The position numbers and the translations under genes are program-made. Of a stretch of 64,000 nt of DNA, positions 1 to 8,389 are shown piece by piece; within the stretch, counting starts at the first letter, position 1; each line of letters begins with the position of its first letter. The stretch is from contig NZ_JAVFVU010000012.1 in NCBI RefSeq assembly GCF_030929615.1, positions 162,126-226,125 on the forward strand, in the 5' to 3' direction. Origin of the DNA: Dyadobacter sp. LHD-138 (GTDB lineage Bacteria > Bacteroidota > Bacteroidia > Cytophagales > Spirosomataceae). Below the pieces are notes generated by a model. The model had not been told where the DNA came from. It was given only the letters and a program-made list of their open reading frames with translations, and made no database searches.

Positions 1-285
1 CTAAAATATAAGTTGTTCTCATTGCAAAAACATATCTCCTGGATTCCTGTGCGGCAGTTTAATACCATCCCGCTCGCAGCCTACCTGAATACTTTTGCCG
101 ATGCCGCCTATGTCAAAAACAGTTATCCGGAATTCAGCAATACCCGGCTCGGCAACAAAGTAATTTACGGCGGCGGCGCAGGAATTGATGTTGTGACCTT
201 TTACAATATCGTGGCCCGTTTCAACCTTACCATCAACGGCAAAGGAGAACGCCGCTTCTTTTTTAACATCGCCAGAGAATTCTGA
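1..285 (+). CDS. C-terminal fragment of an outer-membrane beta-barrel protein (BamA/TamA surface-antigen type)
   Basis: The reading frame is open from the first base and the start lies outside the window. The visible 94 residues alternate hydrophobic and polar residues as beta-strands do. They contain GGGAGIDVVTFYNIVARFN, followed by a last strand ending in the aromatic Phe typical of outer-membrane barrels recognised by the BAM complex. The pattern resembles the final strands of Omp85-family proteins (BamA/TamA or the surface-antigen domain). No POTRA domain can be seen, so the subfamily is an inference. A stem-loop about 100 bases downstream probably ends the transcript. Confidence 0.6.
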   Translation, partial: LKYKLFSLQKHISWIPVRQFNTIPLAAYLNTFADAAYVKNSYPEFSNTRLGNKVIYGGGAGIDVVTFYNIVARFNLTINGKGERRFFFNIAREF

Positions 286-378
286 TTTAAATTAAAATTG
301 GGGAATATTTCCCTGATCAGTTGACGTAAAAAGCGCCAAAAACTATCCACATAGGTTTCTTTTTTAGCTTCTCCATAA

Positions 379-406
379 CAAAGCAGGGGGTTATTCTCCT
401 GCTTTG
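379..406 (+). terminator. Stem-loop after the beta-barrel gene
   Basis: CAAAGCAGG pairs with CCTGCTTTG across a short loop, with no long T-run. It is a likely weak terminator or 3'-end stabilising hairpin for the gene ending at 285. Confidence 0.45.
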
Positions 407-474
407 CTGAAAAGCAATGCTAAACATTTTGCTACAAATTGACCGTCCGCATTAAAAAACAAGCCGATAATAGT

Positions 475-482
475 TAGATTTG
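475..482 (+). promoter_or_regulatory. Bacteroidota-type -7 element TAGATTTG
   Basis: TAGATTTG matches the Bacteroidota -7 consensus TAnnTTTG and lies 25 bases before the lipoprotein start at 507. No convincing -33 TTTG box was found at the usual spacing. Confidence 0.5.
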
Positions 483-506
483 CGGTATTAATTCTTTTAG
501 CGAAAC

Positions 507-1100
507 ATGACATACTTTACCACCCTAAAAAACACATTAGTACTTGTTCTTCTGGCCTTTGCACTTGGAAATTGCACCAGTAAAACAAAAGATGAGCAAG
601 AAGCAACGGTCACCGATTCCGCTGCCTTGGCCAACCCTTCGACCGAAGAACTGAACAGCGACCAGTCTGCGCTGCTCCTGGAAATACTTGGCAATTCTTC
701 CGAAGGTGTTTTTCGTGGCATAACTTTTGGAGATCCTTTGAGCAAGGTCAAAGCAACCGAAACATTTGAAATGTTCGAAGATGTTGCGGATCATGTGGGT
801 TTTACCAAAGAAACAGAAAAGCTTGAAACGATCGACATTCAGTATTTCCTGACGGCCGACAAACGCGTAAATAAAATTACTGTCGATGTATATCTGAACA
901 GTCCGGATGCGACAAAACAACTGTGGAATGCTGGCAAAACCCATTTTACGGAAACCTATGAAGCGCCAAAAGAAAAAGACAAAACAGTTACCTGGAACAA
1001 AAACGCGATACATGTAACGATGGAAGATGTATCGGAAGGAAAAGATTACGGCCTGAAATTTCAGTTCACGCCCGACAAAAATGTACTTGCTGCTAAATAA
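507..1100 (+). CDS. Hypothetical lipoprotein
   Basis: The 197-residue product starts with a hydrophobic segment (LVLVLLAFALG) and a lipobox Cys (LGNC), so it is probably exported and lipid-anchored. After an acidic, Ser/Thr-rich linker (about residues 28-60) comes a soluble domain containing GITFGDPLSKVKATETFE. That looks like the proteins with a short N-terminal GD-L-V-K motif found across Bacteroidota, but I do not recognise a named family. It ends 6 bases before the ATG of the cyclophilin gene, so the two are probably co-transcribed from the TAGATTTG promoter just upstream. Confidence 0.7.
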   Translation: MTYFTTLKNTLVLVLLAFALGNCTSKTKDEQEATVTDSAALANPSTEELNSDQSALLLEILGNSSEGVFRGITFGDPLSKVKATETFEMFEDVADHVGFTKETEKLETIDIQYFLTADKRVNKITVDVYLNSPDATKQLWNAGKTHFTETYEAPKEKDKTVTWNKNAIHVTMEDVSEGKDYGLKFQFTPDKNVLAAK

Positions 1101-1106
1101 TTGACA

Positions 1107-1814
1107 ATGAAATTAAACCGCCTGACTTTACTGACCGTTTTCTGTCTGATTGCCTTAAACACCTTTGCGCAAAAAAAATCAAAAAAAGACTATGTGGTGA
1201 CTATTGCTACGGATGAGGGAAAAATGCGTCTGATCCTGTTTGATGAAACGCCCAAGCATAAAGCCAATTTTATAAAACTTTCAAAAGACAAATTTTACAA
1301 CGGCCTGCTTTTTCACCGGATCATTAAAGATTTTATGATTCAGGGTGGTGATCCTAACTCCAGAAATGCAAAACCGGAGGATATGCTGGGCAGAGGCGAT
1401 AACGGATACAAAATTCCTGCCGAAATAGAACCGAACCTGTTTCACCGCAAAGGCGCATTGGCCGCTGCAAGAGATAATAATCCTAAAAAGGAATCGAGCG
1501 GATGCCAGTTTTATATTGTGGAAGGAAGAAAGTGGAGCAAATCGGAGCTCGATAAACAGGCTTCCCGCGCCGCCAGAAAACTAACGGATGCCCAGAAAAA
1601 GGTGTATGAAACGGAGGGTGGCACGCCGCATCTGGATGGTGCCTATACTGTTTTCGGTCAGGTGATTGATGGCATGGCGGTGGTAGATGCGATGAGCGCA
1701 AAACCAAAAGATGAACGCGACCGCCCGGATAAGGATATCAAAATGAAGGTTTCGGTAAAAAAAATGAAGAAGAAAAAGATCACAAAAAAATACGGCTATG
1801 TTTTTGCCAGCTAA
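1107..1814 (+). CDS. Periplasmic cyclophilin-type peptidyl-prolyl cis-trans isomerase
   Basis: The 235-residue protein has a signal peptide ending at TFAQ and a cyclophilin domain. The catalytic core FHRIIKDFMIQGGDP carries the Arg, Phe and Gln used by cyclophilins to isomerise Xaa-Pro bonds, and SSGCQFYIV and FGQVIDGMAVVDAM are the other conserved blocks. A Lys/Arg/Glu-rich insertion of about 35 residues (WSKSELDKQ onward) interrupts the domain, as is common in Bacteroidota members. A Lys-rich tail follows. I chose the ATG at 1107 over an upstream TTG at 1101 because the signal peptide begins there. It is likely a folding helper for exported proteins and forms an operon with the preceding lipoprotein gene. 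Confidence 0.9.
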   Translation: MKLNRLTLLTVFCLIALNTFAQKKSKKDYVVTIATDEGKMRLILFDETPKHKANFIKLSKDKFYNGLLFHRIIKDFMIQGGDPNSRNAKPEDMLGRGDNGYKIPAEIEPNLFHRKGALAAARDNNPKKESSGCQFYIVEGRKWSKSELDKQASRAARKLTDAQKKVYETEGGTPHLDGAYTVFGQVIDGMAVVDAMSAKPKDERDRPDKDIKMKVSVKKMKKKKITKKYGYVFAS

Positions 1815-1850
1815 GCTGAACAGATATTAATTAACTTCAGTTAGTTTCCC

Positions 1851-1890
1851 AATCCCTCAATTTTCCATAAAATTGAGGGATTATTTTTTA
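1851..1890 (+). terminator. Rho-independent terminator after cyclophilin gene
   Basis: AATCCCTCAATTTT pairs perfectly with AAAATTGAGGGATT over a 4-base loop and is followed by a T-rich run. Confidence 0.85.
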
Positions 1891-1949
1891 TAATAACGCA
1901 AACGCTATAATATCCTATCTTGCATCCAAAAAACATTGACACTACCGAC

Positions 1950-2882
1950 ATGACGGTTACTTCAAACGCAGATTCATCAAAAAAACGTTTTCTGATAACA
2001 GGTTCCAATGGTCTTCTCGGGCAGAAACTCGTGGAATTATTGGTTCAGGATTCATCAATCCATACCATCGCGACAGCACGTGGCGAAAATAGGTTGCCAT
2101 TTAAAGATCACTATGCATATCTGCCGATGGATATCACGGATCCTGAGCAGATTGAAGAAGTCATTGCCGCAACAAAACCAGACGTGATCATTCACACCGC
2201 CGCCATGACCAATGTGGACCAGTGCGAACTGGAAAAAGACGGTTGCTGGAAACAAAATGTCAATGCGGTTGAATTTCTGGTTTCAGCCTGTAAAAAACAT
2301 CATGTGTTTCTCGTGCATGTTTCCACCGATTTCATTTTCGACGGAAAAGCCGGTCCTTATACGGAAGAAGCAGAACCTAACCCGGTCAGTTTTTACGGAT
2401 GGAGCAAGTATGCAGCGGAGAAAATAGTCATTCATTCCGATATTCAATGGGCGATTGCCAGGACTGTCCTGGTGTATGGCATTGCGCACGACATGAGCCG
2501 GAGTAATATTATCCTTTGGGTAAAAAAATCTTTGGAAGAAGGGAAAAATATAAAAGTGGTGACGGATCAGTTCAGAACGCCAACACTCGCGGAAGATCTG
2601 GCTCAGGGTTGTTTTTTGATCGCGGATCAAAAGGCGGAAGGCATTTTTAACATTTCAGGCAAAGAGCTCTACACACCGTATCAGATGGCCATCATGACGG
2701 CCGATTATTTTGGTCTGGATAAATCACTGATTACGTCAACGGATGCTTCCAGCTTCACACAACCCGCCAAACGTCCCCCACGCACCGGTTTTGATCTGAC
2801 AAAATCAGAAAAAATACTGGGATACAAGCCACATACTTTTCAGGAAGGTATAGCGATTTTGGCAAAACAGATTGGTGTATGA
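1950..2882 (+). CDS. RmlD-like NAD(P)-dependent sugar-nucleotide reductase (extended SDR)
   Basis: This 310-residue protein starts with the Rossmann motif ITGSNGLLGQ. It has the extended-SDR signatures HTAAMTNVDQCE, HVSTDFIFDG and the catalytic pair YGWSKYAAE (Tyr and Lys three residues apart). This is the layout of dTDP-4-dehydrorhamnose reductase (RmlD), which makes dTDP-L-rhamnose. No other rml genes are nearby, so the true substrate is uncertain; many Bacteroidota carry lone RmlD-like reductases. I chose the ATG at 1950. An upstream in-frame TTG at 1920 would add ten residues without improving the domain. A REP-like repeat begins about 20 bases after the stop. Confidence 0.8.
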   Translation: MTVTSNADSSKKRFLITGSNGLLGQKLVELLVQDSSIHTIATARGENRLPFKDHYAYLPMDITDPEQIEEVIAATKPDVIIHTAAMTNVDQCELEKDGCWKQNVNAVEFLVSACKKHHVFLVHVSTDFIFDGKAGPYTEEAEPNPVSFYGWSKYAAEKIVIHSDIQWAIARTVLVYGIAHDMSRSNIILWVKKSLEEGKNIKVVTDQFRTPTLAEDLAQGCFLIADQKAEGIFNISGKELYTPYQMAIMTADYFGLDKSLITSTDASSFTQPAKRPPRTGFDLTKSEKILGYKPHTFQEGIAILAKQIGV

Positions 2883-2899
2883 TCGCGCGCAGCTGGTAC

Positions 2900-3012
2900 T
2901 GATTTGCAATCGGGGCAGATATGGCTTAGCGTTTGTAACGCGGTAATTACAATTATTGCTAATACACGCGTTGCAACCCCACACGGACCGCACCGAGTCC
3001 AAATCGGCGTTG
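2900..3012 (+). repeat. REP-like hairpin repeat, copy 1 (decayed)
   Basis: This stretch is nearly identical over about 75 bases to the second copy at 6517-6638. It includes AGCGTTTGTAACGCG at 2928-2942, the AATTATTGCTAAT loop region, and CGCGTTGCAA at 2967-2976, which forms the other half of a hairpin. The right-hand part has diverged. It lies between two convergent genes, the usual place for REP-type extragenic palindromes. No REP-associated transposase gene is visible in the window. Confidence 0.7.
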
Positions 3013-3067
3013 GTGCCACTTTTCTGTACATGCTAAAACGGGGTGAACATGATCCCTGCGTCCAAGA

Positions 3068-4576
3068 TTACTGGCATCGCTTTGGTTCCTTTTGCTTATA
3101 ATTGAAAGTAAAAACGGCATTGCCATAAACATCCAATAATGAGCCTAGTACTCCATGATCCCTTAAAATTTGCATTGAAGGACATTGAATAGTTAATGTA
3201 TATCGATTTCCTTGGGATCCCCCTTCCAGGCTTATCGGTTTACTTTGCGAGAAAATGAAGTTTTGACCTTCCCTTGAAAATGAAACAGTCGTTACTTGCT
3301 TGGTAGCTTGACTCAAAGTAATGGTAAAGTTTTGTACACCCTTTGGGTCAATGCTGACTCGACTATTGAAAGCGGGTTGGAAAGAAATATGGCCTTCCCA
3401 AGTAGTATTGGGGCTAACATAAATTGTTGTTTTGTAAATAGGAGCCAATGATGCCAGTAATTCATAGTCATTTTGCACAAGTAATTCCGAAGCCAAACGG
3501 TTGCTAAATTCAATAGTATGTACAATTGAATTATTATCCTGCCTTTTTGTGAAAAATATTTCCGAATTGGCTTTCGCCCTTGGGGTAACTCCATCGTGAT
3601 AATATTGCTCCGTGCCTTTAGAAGCATATATGGAACGTTTCGGCCCTTGATCCGACCAAGTCAATGGATAAAAAAGCTGGTTACTGCTTGGATATCCGCC
3701 CACTGATTTGGGATCAATAAAACTATTAGGATTGAGCTCTCCAAAGTCCGTTTCTGGATAAGGGCCATAATTTGGAAAAATAATAAATTTTACCTCCGTC
3801 TGATTATTCCTATTATTTTTCGGATATAAAACTAGCCTCCGTTCAATAGGTTGGGTAACATTTGCAGGTATATCAACCTTATACCTAAGAATGCGAACTT
3901 GCTTTTTTAATTTAAAATATTTTCGACCTCTTATACCAGGATCTAAATCAGAAAGAAATTTATTATTACCCAAATTATTAATTATAGTAACATTGGCCTT
4001 TTTTAATCCAGCTTTGCAATTTGGTTCAACCGGGATGTAGTTAGATACATTATTTACAGTGTAATTAAAATTATTTACAGAACGTCCTCCTAACGCTGTC
4101 AAACTAAGTACTCGTTCACAAATTTTAGTGTATGCATCAATCGCGTGCCATGCCTGGTATGTCTGGCCTCCATTAACGTTCTCACTATTACAGGCTATTT
4201 GACAAAGAAAGGCACTGGCTTCAGCCATGATTTGAGCCGGAAATTGGTCTAATTCTCTGTCAATAATCTGGATGGCCTCAGCTTCGTTATGTTCAGTATT
4301 GATAGCCTCGTCTTCTTGATATTTTCCGCTTCCCTCTATTGGAATTGGAATATCTAGTGGAATAAGCGCTTTGAAATTAGTTGCGACCTCAATACTATGC
4401 TTACTTAGGGATTTTTGAGCGTTGATGAAGGAACGGCTATAGGAATGATTTCTTGGAGCTGACGGACAGTCACAAGACTGTGCCAATCCTGATGTAATTG
4501 CTAGCAGTACCAAAATCACCGACTGCAACCAGGCTTTGAAACCATAATTTGACTTATTAAGTAATGAGTTCTCCAT
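3068..4576 (-). CDS. Hypothetical secreted protein of the AT-rich islet
   Basis: This 502-residue protein has an N-terminal signal sequence (LQSVILVLLAITSGLAQS) followed by a Cys-containing start of the mature chain (CDCPSAP). The first 130 mature residues look helical, and the rest is beta-rich with many Asn, Ser and Tyr residues. It ends in a Lys/Cys/Gln tail and has no recognisable sorting domain. I do not recognise a family. Base and codon use are visibly more AT-rich than in the neighbouring housekeeping genes, and the gene lies inside the segment bounded by the two hairpin repeats. That suggests recent acquisition. It is transcribed divergently from the LuxR-type regulator gene, which may control it. 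Confidence 0.75.
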   Translation of the reverse strand: MENSLLNKSNYGFKAWLQSVILVLLAITSGLAQSCDCPSAPRNHSYSRSFINAQKSLSKHSIEVATNFKALIPLDIPIPIEGSGKYQEDEAINTEHNEAEAIQIIDRELDQFPAQIMAEASAFLCQIACNSENVNGGQTYQAWHAIDAYTKICERVLSLTALGGRSVNNFNYTVNNVSNYIPVEPNCKAGLKKANVTIINNLGNNKFLSDLDPGIRGRKYFKLKKQVRILRYKVDIPANVTQPIERRLVLYPKNNRNNQTEVKFIIFPNYGPYPETDFGELNPNSFIDPKSVGGYPSSNQLFYPLTWSDQGPKRSIYASKGTEQYYHDGVTPRAKANSEIFFTKRQDNNSIVHTIEFSNRLASELLVQNDYELLASLAPIYKTTIYVSPNTTWEGHISFQPAFNSRVSIDPKGVQNFTITLSQATKQVTTVSFSREGQNFIFSQSKPISLEGGSQGNRYTLTIQCPSMQILRDHGVLGSLLDVYGNAVFTFNYKQKEPKRCQ

Positions 4577-4884
4577 TTTGATTCAGTATTAAGGTGAGTG
4601 ACAAAGAGTTCTTAAACCTATTTAATCCTCACACAACATAACAGTGCCCAAACAATGTCAAAAGATCGTATGAGTCAAAGAGTATATTGGCTTCTGTAAG
4701 ATTTAATAAAAAGTTCATCATATAAATGTGTGAATTCCTCGTTCGAAATTCTGCAACAAATAAAGCATATACCAACAGTATTGAAATACCTAATTTTAGG
4801 TATATTTACATGTAAGTAGCTAAACGTAAAAACTTTACATATTAGAATTGACTTTATTCGCAATTAAGAATTCATATTGGCTCT
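4577..4884. other. AT-rich divergent intergenic region
   Basis: This 308-base stretch separates the unknown secreted protein gene (leftward) from the LuxR-type gene (rightward). It contains the inverted repeat at 4786-4803 and a -7-like TATATTTA, and no convincing ORF. It is presumably the promoter region for both directions. Confidence 0.5.
4786..4803. promoter_or_regulatory. Inverted repeat, candidate operator of the LuxR-type regulator
   Basis: ATACCTAA and TTAGGTAT form a perfect 8-bp inverted repeat with a TT spacer. It overlaps TATATTTA (4801-4808), a near match to the TAnnTTTG -7 element, about 80 bases before the regulator start. The operator role is an inference. Confidence 0.4.
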
Positions 4885-5673
4885 ATGGAAAGTTTATCTC
4901 CCCAAACTTATCACGAATATCTCCGTGATCTGGCGTTAAACCCGCAGTCCAGTGCTTTCGATTATGCGCAGTATCTCAAAGAGCAAACCACGGTTGGTTC
5001 GATTTGCCATCTTACTTCCAGTGCCGTCTTTTTACTGGATTATTCTACAAAAAGTTATCCTTACATTGACGCACATTCCAGGGCGATAGTAGGTCACTCA
5101 AGGCATGCATTTATTGAAGGCGGTCTTGAATTCATGTTGCACAATTATCATAAAAGAGATTTGACAGTCTATAATAGATTGATTTTCCCTGATCGGCTTC
5201 ATTTTTTATCTTCATTGGTCACGGACAGCTCTTTTCAATATCGTTTTACACATAATTATCGTTTTAAACGTACTGATGGGGCATATAGCAATATTCTCCA
5301 ACACTGTACTCTCATTCCATCGCAAGATGGCTCAGGACCAGTTGCATTACTTGGAGCAGTCCTTGATATCACACATTGTAGTGGAGTAGGAAAAGTAATG
5401 CATCAGATTGAAAAGTGGGATCAAGACCGCGGCTGGATACCGGTTCTTACGAAATCCTATTACCCCGATCTGGAGGAGAACAAATTACTCAGTAAAAGAG
5501 AAATTGAGATATTGAAGTGGCTTCAGGAAGGATACACCAGTCGTGAGGTAGCTGATCGGCTTCATATCAGTTTTCATACGGTAACCACCCATCGCAAAAA
5601 TATGCTGGAAAAAACTAATGCCCAGAACACAACAGAATTAATAAGATTTGCTACCATAAAAGGAATTTTATGA
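4885..5673 (+). CDS. LuxR-family transcriptional regulator with N-terminal PAS-like domain
   Basis: The 262-residue protein ends in a LuxR/FixJ-type helix-turn-helix at about residues 197-255 (LSKREIEILKWLQEGYTS, then VADRLHISFHTVTTHRKNM). The first about 180 residues resemble a PAS-type sensor fold (FLLDYSTKSYPYIDA, later YRFKRTDGAYSNILQH and LLGAVLDITH), a common Bacteroidota architecture. The stop overlaps the start of the hydrolase gene by four bases (ATGA), so the two are translationally coupled and the regulator probably controls its own operon. Composition is AT-rich, as in the rest of the islet. The ligand is unknown. Confidence 0.85.
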   Translation: MESLSPQTYHEYLRDLALNPQSSAFDYAQYLKEQTTVGSICHLTSSAVFLLDYSTKSYPYIDAHSRAIVGHSRHAFIEGGLEFMLHNYHKRDLTVYNRLIFPDRLHFLSSLVTDSSFQYRFTHNYRFKRTDGAYSNILQHCTLIPSQDGSGPVALLGAVLDITHCSGVGKVMHQIEKWDQDRGWIPVLTKSYYPDLEENKLLSKREIEILKWLQEGYTSREVADRLHISFHTVTTHRKNMLEKTNAQNTTELIRFATIKGIL

Positions 5674-6488
5674 CTGGAACTATTACGGATTACTTTATTA
5701 GTATTGACGGTAAGCAAATCCACTTTGTCGAAAAGCCAGGCGACCTGCCAACCATCGTTATGATCCATGGACGCTGTCTGTCGACACGTATGTGGGAACG
5801 ACAATTCAACAGTAATCAGCTAAAACGGCATCACTTGATTGCTATCGATCTTCCAGGACACGGTTTATCCGATCATTCACAAAATCCCCTAGTGGATTAT
5901 AGCTTGTTTGGCTATCGAGATTTATTACTTGAGATATTGTCAATCAAAAAACTTGACCGCTATCTCTTGGTAGGTCATTCATTCGGAGGTTACATCGTTC
6001 TGGAAACATTGCCTTACTTAACAGGCTGCCTTGGAATGCTCATTATGACAAATCCTCTTGTGAAGCCTATTCAGTTTGAGTTAATGTTCAAAACAGAATC
6101 TCTTGGTGTTATCAATGAAGTATATCAGAAAGATCCTGATCGCAAAACTTTGGAAAAATATTCACTTCTTCTTTTACACCCAAGACAACATGAAATTCCG
6201 TCATTTATAGTAGAAGACTTTGCCAGGACCGATCCTAATGTTCATGACGCAATTCTTCAGGGTATGTTCCACAGCGGCTACAAGGACGAGATTAAACTAA
6301 TCAATGACAGTAAGTTTCCAGTTCTAGTTGTCTATGGTGACCGGGATCAGATTACTAGTAGTACCTATTTGGAATCCTTGACTCTTGCTAACTGGCATGG
6401 CTCTATTTCAGTTATCGAAAATTCGGGACATCTGATGCCTTGGGAAAAGGCCGATGTCTTCAATGAACTGTTAACTAGTATGGTGTAA
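5670..6488 (+). CDS. Alpha/beta hydrolase
   Basis: The 272-residue protein has the alpha/beta-hydrolase layout: the oxyanion-hole region MIHGRCLSTRMW (about residues 31-42), the nucleophile elbow GHSFGGY with Ser104, an acid at GDRDQIT and the catalytic His in NSGHLMPWE. No signal peptide is present, so it is cytoplasmic. The substrate cannot be read from the sequence; esters, lactones or C-C bonds are all possible. It overlaps the upstream LuxR-type gene by 4 bp, which suggests the regulator senses a compound made or destroyed by this enzyme. The REP-like repeat copy 2 begins about 30 bases after the stop. Confidence 0.85.
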   Translation: MTGTITDYFISIDGKQIHFVEKPGDLPTIVMIHGRCLSTRMWERQFNSNQLKRHHLIAIDLPGHGLSDHSQNPLVDYSLFGYRDLLLEILSIKKLDRYLLVGHSFGGYIVLETLPYLTGCLGMLIMTNPLVKPIQFELMFKTESLGVINEVYQKDPDRKTLEKYSLLLLHPRQHEIPSFIVEDFARTDPNVHDAILQGMFHSGYKDEIKLINDSKFPVLVVYGDRDQITSSTYLESLTLANWHGSISVIENSGHLMPWEKADVFNELLTSMV

Positions 6489-6516
6489 CTTACAGTTATA
6501 CCAGCTTTACCTCGCT

Positions 6517-6638
6517 CGCCCCGATTTGCAATCGGGGCGGATATGGCTCAGCGTTTGTAACGCGATTATTACAATTATTGCTAATGCACGCGTTGCAAAC
6601 GCTAGACCATGCAACCCCGATTACAAATCGGTGTTAGC
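6517..6638 (+). repeat. REP-like hairpin repeat, copy 2 (intact)
   Basis: Two nested structures are visible. The outer CCCCGATTTGCAATCGGGG (6519-6537) is nearly self-complementary and also pairs with CCCCGATTACAAATCGG (6615-6631). The inner AGCGTTTGTAACGCG (6550-6564) pairs with CGCGTTGCAAACGCT (6589-6603), 15 bp with one G-T wobble, around a 24-base loop. It sits between the converging hydrolase and isoaspartyl peptidase genes, ten bases from the latter's stop. It may also act as a bidirectional transcript end. Confidence 0.75.
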
Positions 6639-6648
6639 GTCATTAACC

Positions 6649-7713
6649 TCACTTTTCATCCTTATAGATCATCACCTGACTTTTTCCATCACTTTTGATG
6701 AATCCCCTATACATGCCTTCACTGTTGAAGGGCATCGCGATATTGCCGTTTCTGTCCAGCGCAATGACGCCACCTTCTCCGCCGCGTTCCACGAGTTTTT
6801 TCATCACCACTGCATTGGCTGCATCTTGCAACGACAAACCTTTGTATTCCATCAGGCTTGAAATGTCATAAGCCACCACGGATCTGATAAAAAACTCCCC
6901 GTGACCGGTTGCCGATACGGCGCAGGTTGTATTATTGGCATAAGTGCCAGCACCGATAATCGGTGCGTCGCCAATACGTCCGTATTTCTTGTTCGTCATT
7001 CCACCCGTTGAAGTCCCGGCTGCTAGATTTCCAAATTTATCCAGTGCAACGCATCCAACCGTACCAAATTTTTTACCTTCCGTAAAAATCAACTCTTCTT
7101 CCTCAACATAACCTGTTTTCGACACCTTCTTAATTTCCTTTTTGTTTTCCGAATGATCCAGTTCTATTTTTTCTTGCTCTTTTGCTTTTTGCAGGGCTTT
7201 AAATCTGGCCTCTGTATAAAAATAAGACGGATCAACAATTTGTAGTCCCTGCTCTTTAGCAAACTGATCCGCCCCCTTTCCAGCCATCATTACGTGCGGT
7301 GATTTTTCCATCACGGCAATGGCGCCCCTGATCGGATTTTTAATGGTTGTTACACCGGCCATCGCACCCGCTTTCAGAGTCTTCCCTTCCATGATTGCCG
7401 CATCCAGTTCATTTTTGCCTTCATTGGTAAAAACGGCACCTTTCCCGGCATTAAACAATGGTGAATCTTCCATCACCATGATCGCCGCTTCCACCGCCTG
7501 TACACTCGTACCACCTTTTTGTAGAACCGAATAACCATTTCGGAGTGCTGTGTTTAATACTTCCCGGTATGCTGTTTCTTTTTCCGGGGTCATGTTGACA
7601 CGCGTGATCGTCCCGGCGCCTCCATGAATGACGAGCGTTATTTTATCGGAATAATCCTGGGCAAATGCCGCCTGAGCTAAAAGGCAGAGAAAGATCAGAT
7701 AAATAAATTTCAT
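6649..7713 (-). CDS. Periplasmic isoaspartyl peptidase / L-asparaginase (Ntn hydrolase)
   Basis: The 354-residue protein has a signal peptide ending AAFAQ, the N-terminal IHGGAGTI block, and the autocleavage site KKFGTVGCVALD, where Thr218 would become the new N-terminal nucleophile. NLAAGTSTGGMTNK and GDAPIIGAGTYAN complete the plant-type asparaginase signature. The family removes beta-aspartyl residues from damaged peptides and hydrolyses asparagine. A Lys/Glu-rich linker of about 40 residues precedes the cleavage site, as in other members. The signal peptide places it in the periplasm. It is transcribed away from the small membrane protein gene at 7733, only 19 bases upstream, and may share its promoter. 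Confidence 0.92.
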   Translation of the reverse strand: MKFIYLIFLCLLAQAAFAQDYSDKITLVIHGGAGTITRVNMTPEKETAYREVLNTALRNGYSVLQKGGTSVQAVEAAIMVMEDSPLFNAGKGAVFTNEGKNELDAAIMEGKTLKAGAMAGVTTIKNPIRGAIAVMEKSPHVMMAGKGADQFAKEQGLQIVDPSYFYTEARFKALQKAKEQEKIELDHSENKKEIKKVSKTGYVEEEELIFTEGKKFGTVGCVALDKFGNLAAGTSTGGMTNKKYGRIGDAPIIGAGTYANNTTCAVSATGHGEFFIRSVVAYDISSLMEYKGLSLQDAANAVVMKKLVERGGEGGVIALDRNGNIAMPFNSEGMYRGFIKSDGKSQVMIYKDEK

Positions 7714-7732
7714 AGGAGCAAAGGTTTGATTA

Positions 7733-8389
7733 TTAAAGATCTGTATTGGACTTTTTTTGTTTCGCTTTGAAATACGCCCCCCACATGCCTAAAAAAATGG
7801 CTATTGAAGTATAAATCGACACGGGGACTGATTTTCCCGATTGATACGCATGGACCACAACCCAGATAACGGCTGCTGTCATGATTGTCAGAAAAAACGG
7901 TATCCATTTTTGCTCAAAAACAGACTTGGCGCGCATAACTTCCGAAAGTCCCGTAACGTTACTTTTCGTAATCGCATCTTCCAAAGCCTGACAAAATGAT
8001 TCCATTGGAGTAGAATCGCAGAAATTTCCATTTGCGACAAGCTTTATCTTCTTGCGTCCATGGAATTTCATGACTAAAGTTGTCCCATTATAATGCTCAA
8101 TCTTATAGGACATAAGATCCGTGAACTCAACGTTTTCAATATTGTCATCAAAATTAAAACTTACCGATGTGCTGCTTAAATGTGCCGTGCATCGCCTTTT
8201 TAATTTTCCTTTATTTAACCAAAAAATAAGAACCGGTCCGCCAAGCACGAGTATGAAAGAGATATTTTTATCAATAACCGGAGCGAGATAGGACATACAT
8301 GCTATCAGCCCTGCAAGAACGGCTACGGAAATACCGAAAAGTATCAACAATAATTTCTGATTGATGTATTCAAAAGTATAGTCTTTCAT
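7733..8389 (-). CDS. Hypothetical membrane protein
   Basis: This 218-residue protein has four likely membrane segments: LLLILFGISVAVLAGLIAC and FILVLGGPVLIFWL near the N-terminus, then FFLTIMTAAVIWVVVHAY and IYTSIAIFLGMWGAYF near the C-terminus. A soluble beta-rich domain lies between them (about residues 65-165). The domain resembles a PH-like fold in its alternating pattern (SVSFNFDDNIENVEFTDL), but this is a guess. No family is recognised. The stop lies 19 bases before the isoaspartyl peptidase start, so the two may form an operon. Confidence 0.7.
   Translation of the reverse strand: MKDYTFEYINQKLLLILFGISVAVLAGLIACMSYLAPVIDKNISFILVLGGPVLIFWLNKGKLKRRCTAHLSSTSVSFNFDDNIENVEFTDLMSYKIEHYNGTTLVMKFHGRKKIKLVANGNFCDSTPMESFCQALEDAITKSNVTGLSEVMRAKSVFEQKWIPFFLTIMTAAVIWVVVHAYQSGKSVPVSIYTSIAIFLGMWGAYFKAKQKKSNTDL

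Noticed and set aside
2904..3101. ORF of 65 residues inside the first hairpin repeat, similar to one at 6526-6861
   Set aside because: The similarity between the two frames is due to the shared non-coding repeat, and both extend into unrelated DNA or antisense to real genes.
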